Source: Treponema sp.
GTDB taxonomy: Bacteria; Spirochaetota; Spirochaetia; Treponematales; Breznakiellaceae
Assembly: GCA_031286095.1 (NCBI GenBank)
Contig: JAITUY010000105.1
Span: forward strand, 1 to 41,901
Length of the DNA stretch: 41,901 nt
Reading direction: 5' to 3'
Within the stretch, counting starts at the first letter, position 1; each line of letters opens with the position of its first letter. This document shows positions 41,575-41,901 of the stretch, piece after piece. The notes beneath the pieces were generated by a model. It made no database searches and was not told where the DNA came from. It saw nothing but the letters and a program-made list of their open reading frames with translations. The position numbers and the translations under genes were made by a program.

Positions 41575-41846
41575 GTCTGTAACAGCTAAAACTTCATTTT
41601 ATTTTTTATCACGCAGAGACCGCAGAGGCGCGGAGAAATGCGCTTTGTTACATAATTGCGCGTTTCCCTCTATGCTTTTTTATTATTGAACTTGTTCGAC
41701 AATCAACCGGGTTGTCGAACAAGTCCAATGAAAACAACATGAAAGGGATACAAGTTAACTAATCACCCTTGACCCTCTGCGTCTCCGCGCCCTCTGCGTG
41801 AGGATTTTTGGTAATAAGTCATTGTGAACATTTAGCTGTTACAGAG
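41575..41846. repeat. Family B element B6, carrying a D hairpin
   Basis: Starts gtctgtaacagctaaaac after cta and ends ttagctgttacagag. All landmarks of the family are present in the orientation of B3-B5. A short D hairpin (about 41690-41733) interrupts it after cttttttattatt. Confidence 0.75.
41690..41733. repeat. Family D hairpin nested in B6
   Basis: ACTTGTTCGACAAtcaaccgggTTGTCGAACAAGT is a perfect 13-bp stem, equal to the left end of the D elements, with nothing of the D right end. Confidence 0.65.
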
Positions 41847-41854
41847 TTCTAGTA

Positions 41855-41901
41855 CTATGACAGCTAAAACTATACTTTGTTTTTTATCTCGCAGAGGTCG
41901 C
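41855..41901. repeat. Family B element B7, cut by window end
   Basis: Begins ctatgacagctaaaac directly after ttctagta, as in the B3/B4 and B4/B5 junctions, and continues into tttttatctcgcagaggtcgc at the window edge. Confidence 0.65.

Overview
The window reads as chromosomal DNA of a spirochaete, most likely a Treponema-lineage bacterium. This is inferred from gene content, not a marker gene: a spirochaete-style EF-G, a long PPi-dependent phosphofructokinase, a BMP-lipoprotein ABC operon of the Pnr/Rfu kind, a CHASE2 cyclase/FecR operon, a TpLRR (BspA-like) lipoprotein and several outer-membrane beta-barrel candidates. The insect-gut treponemes are a possible source, but the sequence does not prove it.

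Layout. 1-4.3 kb: the 3' end of an XRE regulator, a repeat, tRNA-Glu with a duplicated 3' end, EF-G and a NagZ-type lipoprotein. 4.3-10.2 kb: a divergent PAP2-like membrane protein, a sugar isomerase/epimerase-like protein, a 29-residue basic ribosomal-type protein that the ORF track misses, PFP and AspRS. 10.2-15.2 kb: a 1646-residue exported protein with Ig-like repeats and a probable C-terminal barrel. 15.8-20.3 kb: a four-gene ABC importer operon (lipoprotein, double ATPase, two permeases). 20.5-22.3 kb: a DPBB/SPOR envelope protein and a small exported partner. 22.7-24.7 kb: a second XRE regulator cassette whose trailing repeat is interrupted by a dead IS256-family element. 24.7-28.9 kb: EF-P, an SSS symporter and an orphan IorA that lacks its ferredoxin domain. 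29.4-34.5 kb: a tightly overlapping operon of SLH-like exported protein, beta-barrel, FecR protein and CHASE2-adenylate cyclase. 34.6-35.8 kb: an LRR lipoprotein. 36.7-38.5 kb: a regulator with a helix-turn-helix at each end, its 5' end tandemly duplicated. 38.5-41.5 kb: the biotin operon bioY-ecfA-ecfT-birA behind a palindrome that fits a BirA operator.

The genes themselves are mostly recognisable. The unusual part of the window is its intergenic DNA, which is packed with at least four families of short non-coding inverted-repeat elements, called A, B, C and D here. They are inserted in each other in both directions (B inside C, C inside B, D inside B). A 16-base micro-palindrome occurs in a D element and twice inside the IS256 transposase, once as a clean 15-base in-frame addition. 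Repeats also appear to have carried duplications of a tRNA end, a regulator 5' end and a regulator cassette.

Functional links: bioY, ecfA, ecfT and birA form an ECF biotin importer plus its biotin-sensing repressor/ligase, probably self-regulated. The FecR/CHASE2 operon looks like an envelope-sensing module feeding cAMP signalling. The BMP operon is a complete importer for a nucleoside-like ligand, either purine nucleosides or riboflavin. Everything is read by eye; no search or alignment program was run, and repeat boundaries are approximate.
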